A stretch of DNA of 64,000 nt. Origin: Ecdyonurus torrentis. Lineage: Eukaryota > Arthropoda > Insecta > Ephemeroptera > Heptageniidae. Position 1 is the first letter of the stretch. Each line of letters opens with the position of its first letter. Under the pieces are notes generated by a model that saw only the letters and a list, made by a program, of their open reading frames with translations, did no database searches and was not told the DNA's origin. Below, piece by piece: positions 61,588-64,000 of the stretch. The translations under genes and the position numbers were made by a program. The stretch is from the NCBI GenBank assembly GCA_949318235.1, contig OX439131.1:12358625-12422624 (forward strand), in the 5' to 3' direction.

Positions 61588-64000
61588 TTAGAAATCCAGA
61601 TCTAATGTAGGTGGTCCAAATCTGTGCATAGTCTTTCCCTGTGCTGAAAGGTCCATCTGTACCTTCTTTCTCATGTAGAAAATTGGGCAGTCACGACTGT
61701 AAACAGCCAAAGAATACATCATTAAAAATTTAAAATAATAATATTAAAAACTGGGACGAAATTGAATGACTTCAGGTACAACTTGCAAAGCTAGATTCAC
61801 AACTTGCATCAGATTTTAATTGTTACAAAGAGTGATCAAATTCATTTTCCCTTAAGAAAAGCATTAAGTAAACAATTTGATCACCAAGTTTGCAACAATA
61901 ACAATTCTGATGCAAGTCATGAATTGCAATCCCAAAGAATTGATATATTTTATCAGTTTTATGTGGAATATCAATTTAAGGAAAAAAACCATCGCGGTTA
62001 GGATCAATGATAAAGAAAAGCATAGAAAAACCAGCAAGGGCCTTACCACAGTAGAAGTTCTATGGAGAGGTCGAGGTCTTGCATGGCACAGTATAATGTT
62101 ATAAAAGTTTCTTTATAACTTGAGAGCTTTCGTCATATGATAATGACATTATCAATCAAAAGAGAAAATTACTTGAGCACATCACTGAGCAGTGTCTTGT
62201 CTTGTACTGAGTACAAGACAAGACACTGTCTTGTACTGAGTACAAGACAAGACACTGCTCAGTGATGTGCTCAAGTAATTTTCTCTTTTGATTGATAATG
62301 TCATTATCATATGACGAAAGCTCTCAAGTTATAAAGAAACTTTTATAACATTATACTGTGCCATGCAAGACCTCGACCTCTCCATAGAACTTCTACTGTG
62401 GTAAGGCCCTTGCTGGTTTTTCTATCCTTTTCTTTATCATTGATTTTATGTGGAATAGACAGGATAACTTTCAAACTTGATACAAAGGAAAAGTCAAGAT
62501 AAATCTACGATAGTCTATTTATTTTAACACCATAAGCAACATGGAAACTTCGTATTATGTGAAAGTTTAAAATTAATGAACTAAACATTTGAGTTGCAAT
62601 CCTATCAGACATTCCCCCATGTATTTACTTTAAACTCCTGCACTAACCTTGTACAAATGACTTCCTCATGCAAGCTTCCTTGACAGCGCTGACACTGAGT
62701 CCACAGTCTTGAGAAATCTTTCTCTAAGTTCTGCAACTTAGCCATCTCCACCTGGTATATTGAGGGTTGCTTGGGGAGACAGTGACCACAAACTGCACCC
62801 TTGGTACTAGCAGGCAGTGGGGTCTTACATCCAAGACAGACTTCTCGCTTCACAGTGAACGCAGCCATGGCTCCTACCTTGGATGTGGTCTTGGTTTTAC
62901 TCAGTGTGTGTTCTCCCTCTATATAAATCATTCAAATTATGTAGTCATGGTGAAATCAAGACCTACTATATACAAAGTATAATGGTGAACTTACTAAGCA
63001 GAGTGGCTTCAGCTTTGCTGTCACCAAGTATAGGACTGAAAATTCTCAGCAAAGGTTTCTCTAGTTGGTTGTGCAAGTAGTAGTCAGTGTCAATTGACAC
63101 ACTGTTCTCTAATACATAAATTGGATCCTGAAACAATAATAATACTAAATAAAAATTGCATTGAATACAACCATATAAATGTAACAGCCCTCAATAAATA
63201 TGATATCAAATATGCTTATGTTGTTACATTGAGTAGGAAATGCATACAATGCATAATTCGTTGAGTGCGTGTCATGAGGTATGTGGCGCACAAGAGAGTC
63301 TTGGCCTCGGCCAAGCCAAGAGCCTCTGCTGAACTTGTTCTCTGTATTGCATATACTTATAGTGAATAAATAGTGTAATATATAATTCTTGATTATCATT
63401 CATCCATTCGCTATTAATGATCCACCACACAATCCATCATAAACCACTACAAACGTGACTTTAGCTTTTCCAATGTCGCATAAAAGCATAAAACCCTTAA
63501 AATGTGCAAAGTTATTAAACTCTATACTCATTATTTTCTTACATTTTTTTCTCATAAACATTATCTACCAGAATGTCTCTCTCTTCTCTATTTAATATAA
63601 AATAAATTAAATATTTGTATAAACTGTACAATCAATCTTTCACCTAGCAACAAATATCATAATAAATCCCCCCCCCCCCCCCTCAAACTGAAATGTTTAT
63701 TTCTTTAAAACCATTAATTAACTGCCTTTTTTTTCATTGAGAGATGTATTGGTACAATCAACATTATAATAATCACATAATATATCAATACATTGTAATC
63801 ACTCAAACTGACCTCTGATTTGAGATAAGCTGGTGTATTCTTAGCTGCAGCTACAATCACATAAGGCACACGATCTCCAAGCTTGGGTGCTGTACCAGGG
63901 TCACGTTTCCTCATCTTCTCAGCCAACTCTACGTGAGCTTGCTTTGCTTTGTAGTCCTCCTTGGCTAGCTCCTTGGTGATCACAAGCTGAGAGATATCCA
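61588..64000 (-). CDS. PolD1: DNA polymerase delta catalytic subunit, C-terminal four exons (partial)
   Basis: Minus-strand exons in gene order: 63813-64000 (open at the window edge), 62995-63127, 62648-62918, 61588-61696. The frame is kept across all three introns. The first exon reads [16 protein letters not shown] through [19 protein letters not shown], matching the polymerase thumb region. Next come DPIYVLEN and [20 protein letters not shown]. The zinc-binding CysA motif ([20 protein letters not shown]) follows, then CysB ([14 protein letters not shown], completed by SRDC in the last exon), which in known enzymes holds a 4Fe-4S cluster. The end is [17 protein letters not shown]1 is the replicative lagging-strand polymerase and carries a 3'-5' exonuclease, both encoded upstream of the window. 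The last intron (61697-62647) contains palindromic copy 3. ARL1 is the convergent neighbour. Confidence 0.97.
61971..62443. mobile_element. palindromic element family P, copy 3 (473 bp), 14-bp target duplication, in the last POLD1 intron
   Basis: Same arms and left end as copies 1 and 2. The direct repeats TTTTATGTGGAATA are at 61957-61970 and 62444-62457. The centre is expanded: the self-complementary unit CTTGTACTGAGTACAAG occurs twice, which accounts for most of the extra length. The right end reaches ATCATTG(A), as in copy 1. The insertion leaves the POLD1 splice sites untouched. Confidence 0.93.
63668..63682. repeat. C15 homopolymer in a POLD1 intron
   Basis: Fifteen consecutive C in the intron between the exons at 63813 and 63127. 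Confidence 0.9.

Noticed and set aside
61877..62104. 75-residue plus-strand frame ending in the palindrome
   Set aside because: The upstream half is intronic flank. Only the part inside the repeat arm is protein-like, and that is reported as a finding, not as a gene.

Overview
The window reads as an arthropod nuclear genome segment. It is very AT-rich, with GT-AG introns, long (TA)n, (GA)n and poly(A/T) tracts, and genes of clear arthropod type: two yellow/MRJP-family genes and an LCCH3-type GABA receptor beta subunit. A pancrustacean (insect or crustacean) is the best guess. I cannot name the species.

Layout. (1) 1-12.2 kb: minus strand; the first coding exon of a second Cys-loop (GABA-receptor alpha-like, GRD/CG8916-type) subunit lies at 11986-12208. 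The remaining 12 kb to the left edge looks like its first intron. (2) 12.2-25.6 kb: gene-poor, repeat-rich DNA with one TIR element (16643-17701). (3) 25.6-38.7 kb: two tandem plus-strand yellow paralogs. The first is intronless in its CDS and carries a large charged insertion; the second has two coding exons. A hAT element nested in a small foldback element sits between them. (4) 40.8-51.3 kb: a complete eight-exon LCCH3 gene (478 aa predicted). (5) 53.3-58.2 kb: a complete five-exon ARL1 GTPase gene (180 aa). (6) 61.6-64.0 kb: the last four exons of DNA polymerase delta catalytic subunit (POLD1) on the minus strand, convergent with ARL1 and running off the right edge.

The two receptor genes are head-to-head with the yellow pair between them, which recalls the clustered alpha/beta GABA-receptor arrangement known from animals. 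The housekeeping genes ARL1 and POLD1 follow.

The most unusual signal is the density of foldback (palindromic) mobile elements between 53.9 and 62.5 kb. There are three nearly identical copies of a 437-473 bp almost perfect palindrome, each flanked by its own 14-16 bp target duplication, and one arm carries a protein-like reading frame. There is also a GGAACC-rich hAT MITE with an 8-bp duplication, a TTAA-flanked foldback, and a three-level nest: a hAT with an 8-bp duplication containing a 9-bp-duplication foldback, with one terminal repeat split by a third hairpin element. The three-copy palindrome does not fit a standard transposon class by its target duplication and may be an undescribed family.
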